DNA of 31,909 nt from assembly GCA_011390455.1 (NCBI GenBank), contig JAABSI010000031.1:1-31909 (forward strand), read 5' to 3'. Positions within the stretch are counted from its first letter, which is position 1; the number at the start of each line of letters is the position of its first letter. The notes beneath the pieces were generated by a model. It did no database searches, had not been told where the DNA came from, and was given only the letters and a program-made list of their open reading frames with translations. Shown here in pieces: positions 15,199-23,800 of the stretch. Made by a program: the position numbers and the translations under genes. This DNA is from Trueperaceae bacterium. Lineage in GTDB: Bacteria; Deinococcota; Deinococci; Deinococcales; Trueperaceae.

Positions 15199-16362
15199 GT
15201 GAACGTCGGCATCGTCACCGCCACCTTCGCCCCGTCGCGCAACGGGGTCGCCACGTCCACCGCCCTCTTCGCGCAGGGCCTGCGGCGGCTGGGGCATCGG
15301 GTCCGCGTGTTCGCCCCGGACCACCCCGGCGCGGTCCCGGAGGACGGCGTGCATCGGCTGCCGGGGCTGCGGTCCGCCGCCACCCCCGACTACCCGCTGC
15401 TGCTGCCGGTCGGGCCGCTGGCCAGCCGCCGGCTCCCCCTCGACGACCTCGACGTGCTCCACACCATGCACCCGTTCGTGGCCGGGTTCGTCGCGCACGC
15501 GTGGGCTCGCCGCATCGGCGCGCCCCTCGTCTTCACCGCGCACACCCAGTACCACGCCTACGTCCATTACGCGCCCACCCCGGCGCGCGTCACCGAGTGG
15601 GCGACCAAGCGCCACGTCGCCAGCTTCGCGCGCGAGGCGGACGTGGTGCTGGTGCCCGGCGCCGCGATGGTCGACGTGCTCCGGGGCTACGGGTACGACG
15701 GCGCGATCGAGCGGATGCCGAACCCGGTCGATCTCGGCCGCCACGTGGGCGCGCCCGACCCCGAGCTGCGCGCCCGCTTCGGGGTCCCGCTCGACGCGCC
15801 GCTGCTGCTCTACGTCGGTCGCATGGCGCCCGAGAAAGGGCTCGTCGGCTTGCTGGAGGCGGTCGCCGAGGCTCGCCGCACCGAACCTCGGCTCCACCTG
15901 ATGATGGTCGGGGACGGCCCCTCGCGGGCGACGCTGGCGGGCCGCGACGACGCGAACGTGCACTGGGTGGGTCCGGTCGACCACCGCGAGGTGGCGAACT
16001 ACGTTCGGACCGCGGACCTGTTCGTGTCGGCCTCCACGACCGAGGTCCAACCGATGACCTTCCTCGAGTCGCTCGCCGGCGGCACGCCGGTCGTCGCTGC
16101 CGACTCCTCCGCCGCCCGCGAGCTCGCCGGACCCGGTCTGACGGTCTGCGCTCCCGGATCCGGCCCGTTGACCCACGCCATCCTCGAAGCCTTGCGCGCG
16201 CCGGATCCGGCGGGCCGCCGCCGCGCCGCTCGGGAGGCCGTCCGTGCCTTCGACGTCGACGTCCGTGCCGCGGAGCTCGTCGACGTGTACCGGCGCGCCT
16301 TGGGGGACGGACCGAAGCGCCGACGGCCCCTCCCGCCGGGCGCCGTCCGCCCGGCGGCCTAG
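15199..16362 (+). CDS. GT4-family glycosyltransferase inserted in the rimM-trmD operon
   Basis: A 387-residue retaining GT-B glycosyltransferase of family 4. The N-terminal Rossmann domain opens with [17 protein letters not shown] (residues 4-20) and contains HTMHPFVAG and [15 protein letters not shown] (112-126), resembling the acceptor region of glycosyltransferases that make glucosyl-diacylglycerol and related glycolipids. The C-terminal domain has [10 protein letters not shown] (205-214), and the EX7E motif is Glu282 to Glu290 (EVQPMTFLE) before GGTPVVA. It starts at GTG 15199, 13 nt after rimM, and trmD begins 7 nt after its stop, so it is within the operon. The sugar donor and acceptor are not determined; glycolipid synthesis is a reasonable guess. 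Confidence 0.87.
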   Translation: MNVGIVTATFAPSRNGVATSTALFAQGLRRLGHRVRVFAPDHPGAVPEDGVHRLPGLRSAATPDYPLLLPVGPLASRRLPLDDLDVLHTMHPFVAGFVAHAWARRIGAPLVFTAHTQYHAYVHYAPTPARVTEWATKRHVASFAREADVVLVPGAAMVDVLRGYGYDGAIERMPNPVDLGRHVGAPDPELRARFGVPLDAPLLLYVGRMAPEKGLVGLLEAVAEARRTEPRLHLMMVGDGPSRATLAGRDDANVHWVGPVDHREVANYVRTADLFVSASTTEVQPMTFLESLAGGTPVVAADSSAARELAGPGLTVCAPGSGPLTHAILEALRAPDPAGRRRAAREAVRAFDVDVRAAELVDVYRRALGDGPKRRRPLPPGAVRPAA

Positions 16363-16369
16363 GGCGCCG

Positions 16370-17113
16370 ATGCGCATCACCGTCTACACCCTCTTCCCGC
16401 ATCTGATCGAGGCCTGGCGCAGCGAGGCGCTCGTCGGGCGCGCGGTGGCGCGCGGGCTGTTGCACCTCGAGGCGCGCGACCTGCGCCGCTTCGCCGGCAA
16501 CCGCACCGGCCGGGTGGACGACGCCCCGTACGGCGGCGGCGCGGGGATGGTCGTCCGGGTGGACGTCGCCGCCGCGGCCATCGACGAGGCGCGCGCCGAC
16601 GACCCCCCGCCCGACGAGGTCGCGCTGCTCTCCCCCGCCGGGACGCCGCTCACCCAGGCGGTGGTCGAGGAGCTCGCCACCCGCCGCCACCTGGTGCTGC
16701 TCTGCGGGCGCTACGAAGGGTTCGACGCCCGCACCGAGGCGCTCGTCGACCGCGAGGTGTCGATCGGCGACTTCGTCCTGATGGGGGGCGAGCTGGCGGC
16801 GCTGTGCGTGGTCGAGGCGACCGCCCGGCTGCTGCCGGGCGTGCTCGGCGATGCCGACAGCCATCGGCAGGACTCGTTCACGACCGGTCTGCTCGACTAC
16901 CCCGAGTACACCCGGCCGCTCGAGTACGGCGGCGCCGGCGTACCCGACGTGCTCCGTTCGGGCCACCACGCCGAGGTGGCCAAGTGGCGCCGGCGCGAGG
17001 CGCTCCGGCGCACCCTCGAGCGGCGCCCCGACCTGCTGGAGCGCGCCCCCCTCGACGACGACGACCGGCGCTGGCTGGATCAGCTCAGCGCCGGTCGCGA
17101 TGTCGATCTCTGA
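16370..17113 (+). CDS. trmD: tRNA (guanine-N1)-methyltransferase
   Basis: Methylates G37 next to the anticodon with S-adenosylmethionine, preventing +1 frameshifting. The protein has 247 residues. The SPOUT trefoil-knot motifs are [10 protein letters not shown] (110-119), [11 protein letters not shown] (131-141) and the active-site loop [18 protein letters not shown], with catalytic Asp168. [10 protein letters not shown] is the normal start of the family. It is last in the run; rplS, which often follows trmD, is absent, and the next gene is convergent. Two small hairpins lie just downstream. Confidence 0.97.
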   Translation: MRITVYTLFPHLIEAWRSEALVGRAVARGLLHLEARDLRRFAGNRTGRVDDAPYGGGAGMVVRVDVAAAAIDEARADDPPPDEVALLSPAGTPLTQAVVEELATRRHLVLLCGRYEGFDARTEALVDREVSIGDFVLMGGELAALCVVEATARLLPGVLGDADSHRQDSFTTGLLDYPEYTRPLEYGGAGVPDVLRSGHHAEVAKWRRREALRRTLERRPDLLERAPLDDDDRRWLDQLSAGRDVDL

Positions 17114-17128
17114 TCGCGCGTTGGTTCA

Positions 17129-17199
17129 GCGCAGGTTGCCTGCGCCCGCAAGACGTCGGCGGCCCGCGTTCACCGCGCGGTTTCGCGCAGCGAAACCGC
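17129..17199. terminator. Two stem-loops between convergent trmD and the Skp-like gene
   Basis: Stem 1 pairs 17129-17135 with 17139-17145 (7 bp, 3-nt loop). Stem 2 pairs 17177-17186 with 17190-17199 (10 bp, loop GCA). A third pairing, 17206-17213 with 17222-17229, overlaps the stop codon of the minus-strand gene. None has a U-tract. Confidence 0.5.
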
Positions 17200-17216
17200 A
17201 ACGGCGCGGCTGCGCC

Positions 17217-17711
17217 CTACTGCAGCCGCGCCGCGACGGCCTCGGTCAGATCCAACCCCTCCGCCGCGTACACCACGAGCCCGTTCTCGGCCGCGGCGCC
17301 GATGTCCATGACCACGGCGATGCCGGCCTCGTCGGCGACGGCCTTGATCGCGGCGTTGACCGCCTCGATCGCGGGCTGCGCGGCCTCGGCGATGTCGGCC
17401 TGGTAGCGGGCCTGGACCGATTCGTAGGTGGCGCGGAGCAGGTTGAAGCGCTCCTCGTCCTCGGGGCTCAGCGTGCCCCCTTGACCTTGCGCGCGGGCGA
17501 CGAGCTCGTCGAGCTGCCCGCGCAGCTCGCCGATCTCTTGGGCCGCGAGTTCGCGCAGGTCGTTGGCGGCGCCGCCCGAAGGGTGGGCGGCGATGAGGGC
17601 TTGCGAGTCCACGAAGGCGAGGCGAGCGGGCGCGTCTTGCGCACCGAGGTTGGCGCCTAAGGTCAGCGCGACGGCGAGCGCGGCCAGGAGGGAAAGGGTG
17701 AGTCTCTTCAT
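17217..17711 (-). CDS. OmpH/Skp-like periplasmic chaperone
   Basis: A 164-residue exported protein. Residues 1-24 are a signal peptide (MKRLTLSLLAALAVALTLGA). The mature part starts with the OmpH pattern ARLAFVDSQALIAAHP, followed by a long charged helical section (about 50-110, predicted coiled coil) and a C-terminal strand region with IKAVADEAGIAVVMD. Skp trimers hold unfolded outer-membrane proteins in their tentacles; this family member supports an outer membrane in the host. TACGCT lies 10 nt before the ATG, with no ribosome-binding site, again suggesting a leaderless or near-leaderless mRNA. It is divergent from pilD. Confidence 0.85.
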   Translation of the reverse strand: MKRLTLSLLAALAVALTLGANLGAQDAPARLAFVDSQALIAAHPSGGAANDLRELAAQEIGELRGQLDELVARAQGQGGTLSPEDEERFNLLRATYESVQARYQADIAEAAQPAIEAVNAAIKAVADEAGIAVVMDIGAAAENGLVVYAAEGLDLTEAVAARLQ

Positions 17712-17805
17712 AGCGACAGGGAGCGTAGCATGGGCACCATGAGAAGCCTGTCCCCATGCCGTCTCCTGCCCCTCGACCCCCCACGACCGAAGCGCGCTTG
17801 AGCGC

Positions 17806-18975
17806 GTGACCGCCGCTTGGATCGCGCTCGTCGCCGTCCTGGGCGCGCTGATCGGGAGCTTCGCGAACGTCGTCGTGTACCGCTGGCCGCGGGGCGAGTC
17901 GGTCGTGGCGCCACGCTCGCGCTGCCCGAGCTGCGGCCGGACGCTGGCGCCGATCGACCTCGTGCCCGTCCTCTCGTGGTTGGCGCTGCGCGGCCGCTGC
18001 CGCACATGCGGGGCGCCGATCGCGCCGCGGTACGCACGGGTCGAGGCTTTCTTCGCGCTCGGCTTCGGGGTCCTCGCCTGGGCCTACCCGGTCGAGGTCC
18101 ACGGAGCGACCGTCCTGCCGCTGCTGGTGCTGTTCGCGATGCTCACGACCGCGGCCCTCATCGACCTCGACACGTTCTTGCTCCCCGATGCGCTGACGCT
18201 GCCGGCCGCCCTCGTCGGGGTGGCCGGAGCCGCCCTGTACGCGCGCTCGAGCGGGCTGCCGACCGTCACCGAGGCGCTGGTCGGCGCCGCCGTCGCCAGC
18301 GGCGTGCTCGTGTTGATCAACCGCGTCGGCGGCTTGGTGCTGCGGCGCTTCGCGGATACCGAGGAGCGGCTGTGGCCCTTCTCGCTCGACGCCGTGAACG
18401 TCGCCGCGCTCGCGGGTGCCGTCGGCGGCTGGCGGATCGCGCTCGCGGCGGGGGCCGCTCAGGTCCTCGCCAGCGCCGTCGCCCGCCGACCCGTACGCGC
18501 ACCGGAGCCGCTGCTCTACGCCCTCTGGCTCCTCGCGCTGGTGCTCGCTGCCTCCGGCTGGTTCCTCGGTTGGGGCGTGGGCGTGGTCGAGAGCGTGGCC
18601 GGCACCGCGATCGGGGCCGGGGCGTTCGCGTTCCTGGGCGCCGTGTGGTGGTGGGGGGCCGAGATCGCCTCCGGGAAGCGGACGGCGCCGCTCGACGAGG
18701 CGGGGGCGCCGGAGGACGACGACGGCGAACCGGTCGCGATGGGCTTCGGGGACGTGAAGCTGGCGGCTGCGCTCGGCGCGATGCTCGGCTGGGACGGCTT
18801 CCTGGTGGGGCTGCTGTTCGCGGTCGTGCTCGGCGCGGTCGTCGGGGTGGCGCAGCGGGCGCTCGGCGGCTCGCGCTTCGTCCCGTTCGGCCCCTTCCTG
18901 GTCGTCGGCGGCTTCCTGGCGCTGGCGTTCGCGGACGCGCTCGTCGGCTGGTACCTGGGGCTGCTCGGCGTCTGA
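17806..18975 (+). CDS. pilD: Type IV prepilin peptidase/methyltransferase with a large insertion
   Basis: An integral membrane aspartyl protease (A24) that cleaves type IV prepilin and pseudopilin leaders and N-methylates the new end. The methyltransferase-associated zinc site is intact (CPSC 40-43 and CRTC 65-68). Both catalytic aspartate motifs are seen: ALIDLDTFLLPD (117-128) and MGFGDVKLA (312-320, Asp316). At 389 residues it is about 100 longer than usual: the two Asp motifs are some 195 residues apart instead of roughly 60-70. The extra part (about 150-300) has several hydrophobic segments and an acidic loop (EDDDGEP). It starts at GTG 17806. No pilin genes are nearby. Confidence 0.93.
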   Translation: MTAAWIALVAVLGALIGSFANVVVYRWPRGESVVAPRSRCPSCGRTLAPIDLVPVLSWLALRGRCRTCGAPIAPRYARVEAFFALGFGVLAWAYPVEVHGATVLPLLVLFAMLTTAALIDLDTFLLPDALTLPAALVGVAGAALYARSSGLPTVTEALVGAAVASGVLVLINRVGGLVLRRFADTEERLWPFSLDAVNVAALAGAVGGWRIALAAGAAQVLASAVARRPVRAPEPLLYALWLLALVLAASGWFLGWGVGVVESVAGTAIGAGAFAFLGAVWWWGAEIASGKRTAPLDEAGAPEDDDGEPVAMGFGDVKLAAALGAMLGWDGFLVGLLFAVVLGAVVGVAQRALGGSRFVPFGPFLVVGGFLALAFADALVGWYLGLLGV

Positions 18976-18981
18976 TAGCCT
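18976..18981 (+). promoter_or_regulatory. -10 element TAGCCT before argF
   Basis: TAGCCT begins just after the pilD stop codon and lies 8 nt before the argF ATG. No ribosome-binding site intervenes, so argF may have its own near-leaderless start in addition to read-through from pilD. Confidence 0.45.
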
Positions 18982-18989
18982 GACGCCCC

Positions 18990-19931
18990 ATGGAACTGCC
19001 CATCGTCGACAGCCTGCGCGGCCGCGACCTGTTGTCGCTCGCCGACCTATCCACCGAAGAGTTCCACGGGCTGCTCGATTCGGCCCTGTGGCTCAAGCGC
19101 GCCTGGAAGGCGAAGGTGCGTCCGCGCCCGCTCGAGCACAAGACGATCGCGATGATCTTCGAGAAGCAGTCGCTCCGCACCCGCAGCACCTTCGACATCG
19201 CGATGGTGCAGCTCGGGGGCCACTCCGTGCTGCTGTCCCAGAACTACATCGGGTGGGGCGTGCGCGAGACCATCAAGGACGTCGCGTACAACCTCGAGCG
19301 CTGGGTCGACGGCATCATGGCCCGCACCTACGGCCACGCGACGCTGACCGAGCTCGCGCACCACGCCGACGTGCCGGTCATCAACGGCCTCTCCGACCTC
19401 CTGCACCCGTGCCAGCTGCTCGCCGACTACCTCGCCCTCAAGGAGTCCTTCGGGGAGCTCGCCGGGCTCAAGGTGGCCTTCGTCGGCGACGGCAACAACG
19501 TCTGCCACTCGCACGTGAACGCGGCGATGCACGCCGGCACCCGGCTCACGATCGCCTGCCCCGAGGGCTACGACCCGGACCCGACGATCCTGGCGCACGC
19601 CCGCGAGCGCGGCGCCGACGTCACCGTCGTGCGCGACCCGCGCGAGGCGGCCGAGGGGGCCGACGCGCTCTACACCGACGTCTGGATCTCGATGGGCCAG
19701 GAGGAGGACACCGAGCGGCGCCGGCAGGCCTTCGCCGGCTACACCATCGACCCCTCGTGGTTCGACGCCCTCTCGCCGCGCGGCGTCTTCATGCACGACC
19801 TGCCGGCCCACTACGGCGAGGAATGCACCGAGGAAGCGGTCTACCACCCGCGCTCGATCGTGTTCGAGCAGGCCGAGAACCGCCTGCACGCCCAGAAGGG
19901 CGTGCTGTTCCAGCTGTTGCGGGACGCCTGA
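18990..19931 (+). CDS. argF: Ornithine carbamoyltransferase
   Basis: Joins carbamoyl phosphate and ornithine to give citrulline. The protein has 313 residues. The carbamoyl-phosphate loop reads SLRTRSTF (61-68; STRTR in many homologues), followed by HPCQLLAD (139-146) and the ornithine SMG loop in DVWISMGQ (230-237), which marks an ornithine rather than aspartate enzyme. The usual HCLP motif is HDLPAH (269-274), with Asp in place of Cys; the remaining pattern of that motif is kept. It is the first of three arginine genes and is followed after a single base by argC. No ArgR box is recognisable. Confidence 0.94.
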   Translation: MELPIVDSLRGRDLLSLADLSTEEFHGLLDSALWLKRAWKAKVRPRPLEHKTIAMIFEKQSLRTRSTFDIAMVQLGGHSVLLSQNYIGWGVRETIKDVAYNLERWVDGIMARTYGHATLTELAHHADVPVINGLSDLLHPCQLLADYLALKESFGELAGLKVAFVGDGNNVCHSHVNAAMHAGTRLTIACPEGYDPDPTILAHARERGADVTVVRDPREAAEGADALYTDVWISMGQEEDTERRRQAFAGYTIDPSWFDALSPRGVFMHDLPAHYGEECTEEAVYHPRSIVFEQAENRLHAQKGVLFQLLRDA

Positions 19932-19932
19932 A

Positions 19933-20994
19933 GTGGCCCTGCGCGTCGGGGTCCTCGGCGCGAGCGGCTACGGCGGCGCCGGCCTGATCGAGCGGCTCCG
20001 GCGGCACCCCGAGGTCGAGCTGGTGGCGCTCGCCTCGCGCCAGTACCTGGGCAAGCCGGTCGACGCCGCATGGCCGCACCTGGCCGGGCTCGTCGACCTG
20101 CGCTTCGTCGACACCGACGACGTGCTCGCGGCCAGCGAGGTGGTGTTTTGCGCCACCCCGCACGCGGCCACGGCGCCGATCGTCGACCAGGCGCGGGCGG
20201 CGGGCCTGCAGGTGATCGACCTGTCGGCCGACTTCCGCCTCGACCTCGCCGACTACCGCACCTGGTACGGCGAGCACCCGTGCCCCGAGCGCCTCGGTGA
20301 AGCGATCTATGGGCTCCCGGAGCTGCACCGCGCCGAGCTCGCAGGGGCCGCCATCGTCGCCAGCCCCGGCTGCAACGCCACCGCCGTCACGCTCGCGCTC
20401 GCGCCGCTCGCGGCCGCCGGGCTGTTGGGCGCCCATCCGGTCGCCACCATCGTCACCGGTGTCTCGGGCGCCGGGCGCGCCACCGACCTCGGCTTCCACT
20501 ACCCCGAGCTCGACGAGAACGCGCGCGCCTACAAGGTGGCCGGCACCCACCGCCACACCGGTGAGATCGAGGCGAACCTCGGTCGCGTCGCCCGCCACGG
20601 CAAAGCGGCGCGCACCCATGGCGAGCGCGCCCCGGTGGCGCTGGCGTTCAACCCGATCTTGGTGCCGATGGCGCGCGGCATCCTCGCGACGACCGTCGCG
20701 CACCCCGGCAGCGACGACCTGTCGGACGCCGCGCTGCTCGAGCTCTACCGCGATTTCTACGCGGGCGACCGGCTCGTGCACGTGCAGGACGAGCTGGTGC
20801 AGACGAAGGCGGTCGCCGGGTCGGACCGCGCCCACCTCACCGTGCGGTGGGACGCGCGCAGCGGCGCCGTGGTCGCCTTCGCCGCGATCGACAACCTGGG
20901 CAAGGGCGCGGCCGGCCAGGCCGTGCAGGGGTTCAACGTGGCGCGGGGCTTCGAGGAGACGCTCGGCCTGCGCCTGGAGGGTCAGTGGCCATGA
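19933..20994 (+). CDS. argC: N-acetyl-gamma-glutamyl-phosphate reductase
   Basis: NADPH-dependent reduction of N-acetylglutamyl phosphate to the semialdehyde, the third step toward ornithine. The protein has 353 residues. The dinucleotide-binding loop is GASGYGGAGL (9-18), the catalytic cysteine is Cys147 in SPGCNAT, and GLPELHR and HRHTGEIE are also typical; the latter holds the expected active-site His. It starts at GTG 19933, one base after the argF stop, and its stop overlaps the argJ start by 4 nt (ATGA), so the three genes are very likely translated in tandem. Confidence 0.97.
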   Translation: MALRVGVLGASGYGGAGLIERLRRHPEVELVALASRQYLGKPVDAAWPHLAGLVDLRFVDTDDVLAASEVVFCATPHAATAPIVDQARAAGLQVIDLSADFRLDLADYRTWYGEHPCPERLGEAIYGLPELHRAELAGAAIVASPGCNATAVTLALAPLAAAGLLGAHPVATIVTGVSGAGRATDLGFHYPELDENARAYKVAGTHRHTGEIEANLGRVARHGKAARTHGERAPVALAFNPILVPMARGILATTVAHPGSDDLSDAALLELYRDFYAGDRLVHVQDELVQTKAVAGSDRAHLTVRWDARSGAVVAFAAIDNLGKGAAGQAVQGFNVARGFEETLGLRLEGQWP

Positions 20995-22139
20995 AGCTCC
21001 CCATCGGGTTCCAGGCCGCCGGCGTGCGCGCCGGCATCAAACCGTCCGGCAAGCCCGACCTGGCGCTGCTCGTCGGCGAGGGTCCGCTGGCGTGGGCGCT
21101 CGCGTCCACCGAGAACCTGGTGCGCGCGCCCTGCGTGGTGCGCAACCGGGCGCGCGCCGCGTCGGACCAGCCGGTCCGCGCGCTGCTCGTGAACGCCGGC
21201 AACGCCAACTGCGCCACCGGCGACGTCGGCGTCTGGGACAACGAGGACATGGCGGCGGCGGCCGCGTCCGCCCTCAAGCTCGAGCGGCCGCAGGACGTGC
21301 TGACCGGCTCGACGGGCGTGATCGGCCGGCGCTTGCCGCTCGATGCGGTCAAGCGCGGGGTGCCGCTCGCGGTCGCGGCGCTCGGCGCCGAGGTCGCCCC
21401 CTTCGCCGAGGCGATCCTCACCACCGACCTGGTGCCCAAGACCGTCGAGGCGACGCTGCCCGGCGGCGCGCGCGTCGTCGGCGTGGCCAAGGGCTCGGGC
21501 ATGATCCACCCGAACATGGCGACCATGTTCGCCTTCGTCCTGACCGACGCCATCGTCGAACAGGACTGGCTGCGCAGCGCCTGGAAGCGGATCGTGCGCC
21601 GCACCTTCAACCAGCTCACCGTCGACGGCGACACCTCGACGAACGACATGGCGATCGTGCTCGCCAGCAACCGGCTGCGCGCGGAGGGGGACCACCTGGC
21701 CGCCGCGCTCGAGTCGGTCGCCGCCGACCTCGCCCGCGCGATCGCGCGCGACGGCGAGGGGGCCACCTCGCTGCTGACGGTCGAGGTGCGCGGCGGGCGG
21801 AGCGAGGCCGACGCCATGGCGGCCGCCAAGGGCGTGGCGGCCTCGAGCCTCGTCAAGGCCGCGGTGCACGGCCGCGACCCCAACTGGGGCCGCGTCCTCT
21901 CGGCCGTGGGCCAGTCGGGCGCCGTCGCCGACCTGGGGGCGGTGACCGTGGCGGTGCAGGGCACGGAGGTGTACCGCGGGCAGCCGCTCGAGTTCGACGC
22001 CGCCGCGCTCTCGCAGGCGATGCGCTCGCCCGACGTGCTCGTCGAGGTCGACCTCGCCGCGGGCGCCGCCACCGGCACGGCGTGGGGCTGCGACCTGTCG
22101 GCGGACTACGTGAAGATCAACGCGCTGTACACGACCTAG
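20991..22139 (+). CDS. argJ: Glutamate N-acetyltransferase / amino-acid acetyltransferase ArgJ
   Basis: Transfers acetyl from N-acetylornithine to glutamate, recycling the acetyl group. Bifunctional members also use acetyl-CoA. The 382-residue precursor cleaves itself into two subunits: KGSGMIHPNMATM (167-179) places the cut between Ala177 and the nucleophile Thr178. Other family motifs are NAGNANCATG (68-77), DGDTSTNDM and DPNWGR near the C-terminus. Presence of argJ implies the cyclic acetyl pathway; argB and argD are not in the window. A strong stem-loop follows the gene. Mono- versus bifunctionality cannot be decided from sequence alone. Confidence 0.97.
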   Translation: MKLPIGFQAAGVRAGIKPSGKPDLALLVGEGPLAWALASTENLVRAPCVVRNRARAASDQPVRALLVNAGNANCATGDVGVWDNEDMAAAAASALKLERPQDVLTGSTGVIGRRLPLDAVKRGVPLAVAALGAEVAPFAEAILTTDLVPKTVEATLPGGARVVGVAKGSGMIHPNMATMFAFVLTDAIVEQDWLRSAWKRIVRRTFNQLTVDGDTSTNDMAIVLASNRLRAEGDHLAAALESVAADLARAIARDGEGATSLLTVEVRGGRSEADAMAAAKGVAASSLVKAAVHGRDPNWGRVLSAVGQSGAVADLGAVTVAVQGTEVYRGQPLEFDAAALSQAMRSPDVLVEVDLAAGAATGTAWGCDLSADYVKINALYTT

Positions 22140-22156
22140 GGGCCGTCGCGAGCGCA

Positions 22157-22192
22157 CGAAGCGAGGGCGTCGTCCGCGACGCCCTCGCTTCG
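22157..22192. terminator. Perfect 16-bp stem-loop between convergent argJ and lpdA
   Basis: Arms 22157-22172 and 22177-22192 are perfectly complementary around loop TCCG. It lies 17 bases after the argJ stop and has no U-tract. It is likely the end of the arginine operon and may also act on lpdA transcripts. Confidence 0.7.
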
Positions 22193-22200
22193 GTGTCGGT

Positions 22201-22323
22201 CCGCCACCGCCGTGGCGACCGGATCGGCTACTTCCGCCGGTTCGAGACGTGGATCGCGCGCGATCCCGCCACCGCCGCGGCGGCCGGACCGGCTACTTCC
22301 GCCGGTTCGACACGTGGATCGCG
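22201..22323. repeat. 65-bp-period duplication of the 3' end of lpdA
   Basis: Bases 22201-22258 repeat at 22266-22323 with 4 differences in 58. The right copy contains the true lpdA C-terminus (IHVSNRRK then stop). The left copy would encode the same eight residues and stop in another frame, lying just past the real stop codon, so it is an untranslated remnant. Confidence 0.9.
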
Positions 22324-23681
22324 TGGCCGAGCGCGTGCTCGGCGGCCTCCATCAAGCCCTCGGACAGCGTCGGGTGCGGGTGCTGCGTCGCGGCGAGGTC
22401 CTCGAGGGTGGTGCCCATCTCCATCGCGAGCGTCGCCTCGGCGATCAGGTCGCCGGCGCCGGGGCCGACCAGGTGGGCGCCCAGCAGGAGGCCGGTCTTG
22501 GCGTCGGCGATCACCTTGGTGAGGCCATCGGTCGCTTGCATGGCCATCGCCCGCCCGGAGACCGCGAGGGGGAAGGTACCGACCTGGACCTCGAACCCGG
22601 CCTCCTTGGCCTCGGCCTCGGTCATGCCGACGCTGGCGAGCTCGGGGTTGGTGTAGATCACCGCGGGCACCAGGGTGTCGTAGGCGGCGGGCTTGCCGGC
22701 GGCGTGCTCGGCCGCGACCAACCCCTCCTTCATCGCCTTGTGGGCCAGCAGCGGCCCCTTGGCGACGTCGCCGATCGCGTAGACGTGCGCCACCTCGGTC
22801 TGCATGGTCTCGGACGTGGGGACGTACCCGCGCTCGTCGACCGCGACGCCGATCGCCTCGAGCCCGAGGTCCTGGCCGTTGGGCCGACGGCCGACCGCCA
22901 CGAGCACCTTGTCGACGACCAGCGTCTCCTGGCCGCCGTCCTTGGCCTCCAGCGTCACCTCGGTGCCGGCTTTGGTCTTCTTCTGCCCCACCGCCTTGGT
23001 GCCGGTCTTGAACGTGATCCCGCGCTTGGCCAGCGCCTTGTGCAGCGCCTTGCTGGCGTCGGGATCGGCGGTCGGGACGATGCGATCCATGAACTCGACC
23101 ACCGTCACCTCGCTCCCGAGCGCGGCGTAGATGTCGGCGAACTCGAGGCCGATCGCCGAGCCGCCGAGCGCCAGGAAGCGCTTGGGGACCTCGGCGACGA
23201 GCAGCGCGCCCGTGGAGTCGACGATGCGGTCGCCGTCGGGCTCGAAGCCCTTGAGCTCGATCGGCCGCGAGCCGGTGGCGACGATGAACTTGTCCGCCGT
23301 GACCTTCCGGTCGCCCACCTCGAGCGTGTGGGCGTCGGCGAAGCGCGCCTCGCCCTCGATCAGGTCGACCTTGTTCCCCTTGAGGAGCTGGCCCACCCCG
23401 CCGGTCAGCTTCTTGACGACCCCGGCCTTCCACTTCTCGAGCGCCTTCAGGTCGACCTTCGGAGCGTCGAAGGCCACGCCGTACTCGGCGGCGTGCTTGC
23501 TCTCCTCCAACGTGTGCGCCACGTGCAGAAGCGCTTTGGTCGGGATGCAGCCGACGTTGAGGCATACGCCCCCGACGGCGCCCTTCTCGACGACGGCGGT
23601 CTTGAGGCCGAGCTGCGCGGCGCGGATGGCGGCGTGGTACCCGCCGGGGCCGGAGCCGATGACGATCAGGTCGTAGTCCAT
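22293..23681 (-). CDS. lpdA: Dihydrolipoamide dehydrogenase
   Basis: The E3 flavoprotein of 2-oxo-acid dehydrogenase and glycine cleavage complexes; it reoxidises dihydrolipoyl groups with NAD+. The protein has 462 residues. The FAD-binding GSGPGGYHAA (9-18) and redox disulfide GGVCLNVGC (Cys40, Cys45) are present, then the NAD-binding GGSAIGLEFA, the second FAD motif VYAIGDVA, and the dimer-interface active-site HPHPTLSE (His436, Glu441). The ATG has AGGAGG only 3 nt upstream. A minus-strand TAGGAT at 23766-23761 is a candidate -10. No E1 or E2 genes are adjacent, so the partner complex is unknown. Its 3' end has been duplicated downstream. Confidence 0.96.
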   Translation of the reverse strand: MDYDLIVIGSGPGGYHAAIRAAQLGLKTAVVEKGAVGGVCLNVGCIPTKALLHVAHTLEESKHAAEYGVAFDAPKVDLKALEKWKAGVVKKLTGGVGQLLKGNKVDLIEGEARFADAHTLEVGDRKVTADKFIVATGSRPIELKGFEPDGDRIVDSTGALLVAEVPKRFLALGGSAIGLEFADIYAALGSEVTVVEFMDRIVPTADPDASKALHKALAKRGITFKTGTKAVGQKKTKAGTEVTLEAKDGGQETLVVDKVLVAVGRRPNGQDLGLEAIGVAVDERGYVPTSETMQTEVAHVYAIGDVAKGPLLAHKAMKEGLVAAEHAAGKPAAYDTLVPAVIYTNPELASVGMTEAEAKEAGFEVQVGTFPLAVSGRAMAMQATDGLTKVIADAKTGLLLGAHLVGPGAGDLIAEATLAMEMGTTLEDLAATQHPHPTLSEGLMEAAEHALGHAIHVSNRRK

Positions 23682-23760
23682 GTGCCTCCTGGCCGACGGC
23701 CCGACCGGTCGTGCCGGGCGCGCGTGCGCCCGAGCGGTCCCGACGCCGGCGTTCGGCGCC

Positions 23761-23766
23761 ATCCTA
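23761..23766 (-). promoter_or_regulatory. Candidate -10 (TAGGAT) of lpdA
   Basis: Minus-strand TAGGAT at 23766-23761 would start a leader of roughly 70 nt that carries the AGGAGG site of lpdA. No convincing -35 is seen. Confidence 0.35.
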
Positions 23767-23789
23767 CCGCGGGGGCCCTCGCGGCCCCG

Positions 23790-23795
23790 TACCAT
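23790..23795 (+). promoter_or_regulatory. -10 element TACCAT, leaderless configuration
   Basis: TACCAT lies 5 nt before GTG 23801 of the small unknown gene, with no ribosome-binding site. This spacing is what chose that start codon. Confidence 0.45.
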
Positions 23796-23800
23796 GCTCC

